The translations under genes were made by a program, and so were the position numbers. Source: an uncultured bacterium (GTDB lineage: Bacteria; Verrucomicrobiota; Kiritimatiellia; RFP12; UBA1067). From it: DNA of 5,774 nucleotides. This document shows positions 5,750 to 5,774 of this stretch, one piece after another. The notes beneath the pieces were generated by a model that saw only the letters and a program-made list of their open reading frames with translations, was not told where the DNA came from and ran no database searches. The stretch spans positions 1 to 5,774 of the forward strand of contig URIT01000166.1 in assembly GCA_900547945.1 (NCBI GenBank), written 5' to 3'. Numbering within the stretch: the first letter of the stretch is position 1; each line of letters opens with the position of its first letter.

Positions 5750-5774
5750 TCAGCGCAGGATGATGGCCGTGCTG
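5750..5774 (-). CDS. Possible C-terminal end of an upstream gene (partial)
   Basis: On the minus strand the window edge reads in one frame as STAIILR followed by TGA (5752-5750). All seven sense codons end in G or C, like the codon use of the GH97 gene, and the first REP-like core begins 5 nt after the stop. Only 25 bases are visible, so no function can be given and the frame may be accidental. Confidence 0.35.

Overview
The window holds three complete genes and the last codons of a fourth, all read from the minus strand. They are separated by two clusters of short GC-rich palindromic repeats. The organism is probably a Gram-negative anaerobe that degrades polysaccharides. The evidence is two Sec/lipoprotein-type secreted proteins, a secreted GH97-type glycosidase and an ankyrin-repeat lipoprotein. 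The repeat type and secretome style remind me of Kiritimatiellota and other members of the PVC superphylum (Verrucomicrobiota side), but this assignment comes from memory and is tentative.

Layout in the direction of transcription, from high to low coordinates. At 5774-5750 are the last seven codons and stop of a likely upstream gene. At 5744-5611 are three REP-like hairpin repeats. At 5600-5571 is a near-consensus sigma70-type promoter whose predicted start falls on the A of the next gene's ATG, so the mRNA is probably leaderless. At 5564-3633 is a 643-residue secreted GH97-type glycoside hydrolase with unusual residues at the usual catalytic positions. At 3622-3469 are four more REP-like hairpins with a compensatory base-pair swap relative to the first cluster. 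At 3443-3400 is a perfect 44-bp palindrome, a candidate terminator.

Below about 3350 the base composition drops, and a second transcription unit begins with a candidate extended -10 promoter at 3340-3311. A roughly 370-nt leader with several inverted repeats follows. Two translationally coupled lipoprotein genes come next: a 225-residue protein with a SHOCT-like C-terminus (2931-2254) and a 712-residue protein with C-terminal ankyrin repeats (2257-119). The unit ends in a strong hairpin at 110-66.

How the genes work together: the two lipoproteins overlap by ATGA and are probably made together at the cell envelope, with function unknown. The GH97 enzyme would act on alpha-linked glycosides outside the cytoplasm. 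No sequence evidence links the GH97 gene functionally to the lipoprotein pair; the composition shift and separate promoters argue that they are independent units.
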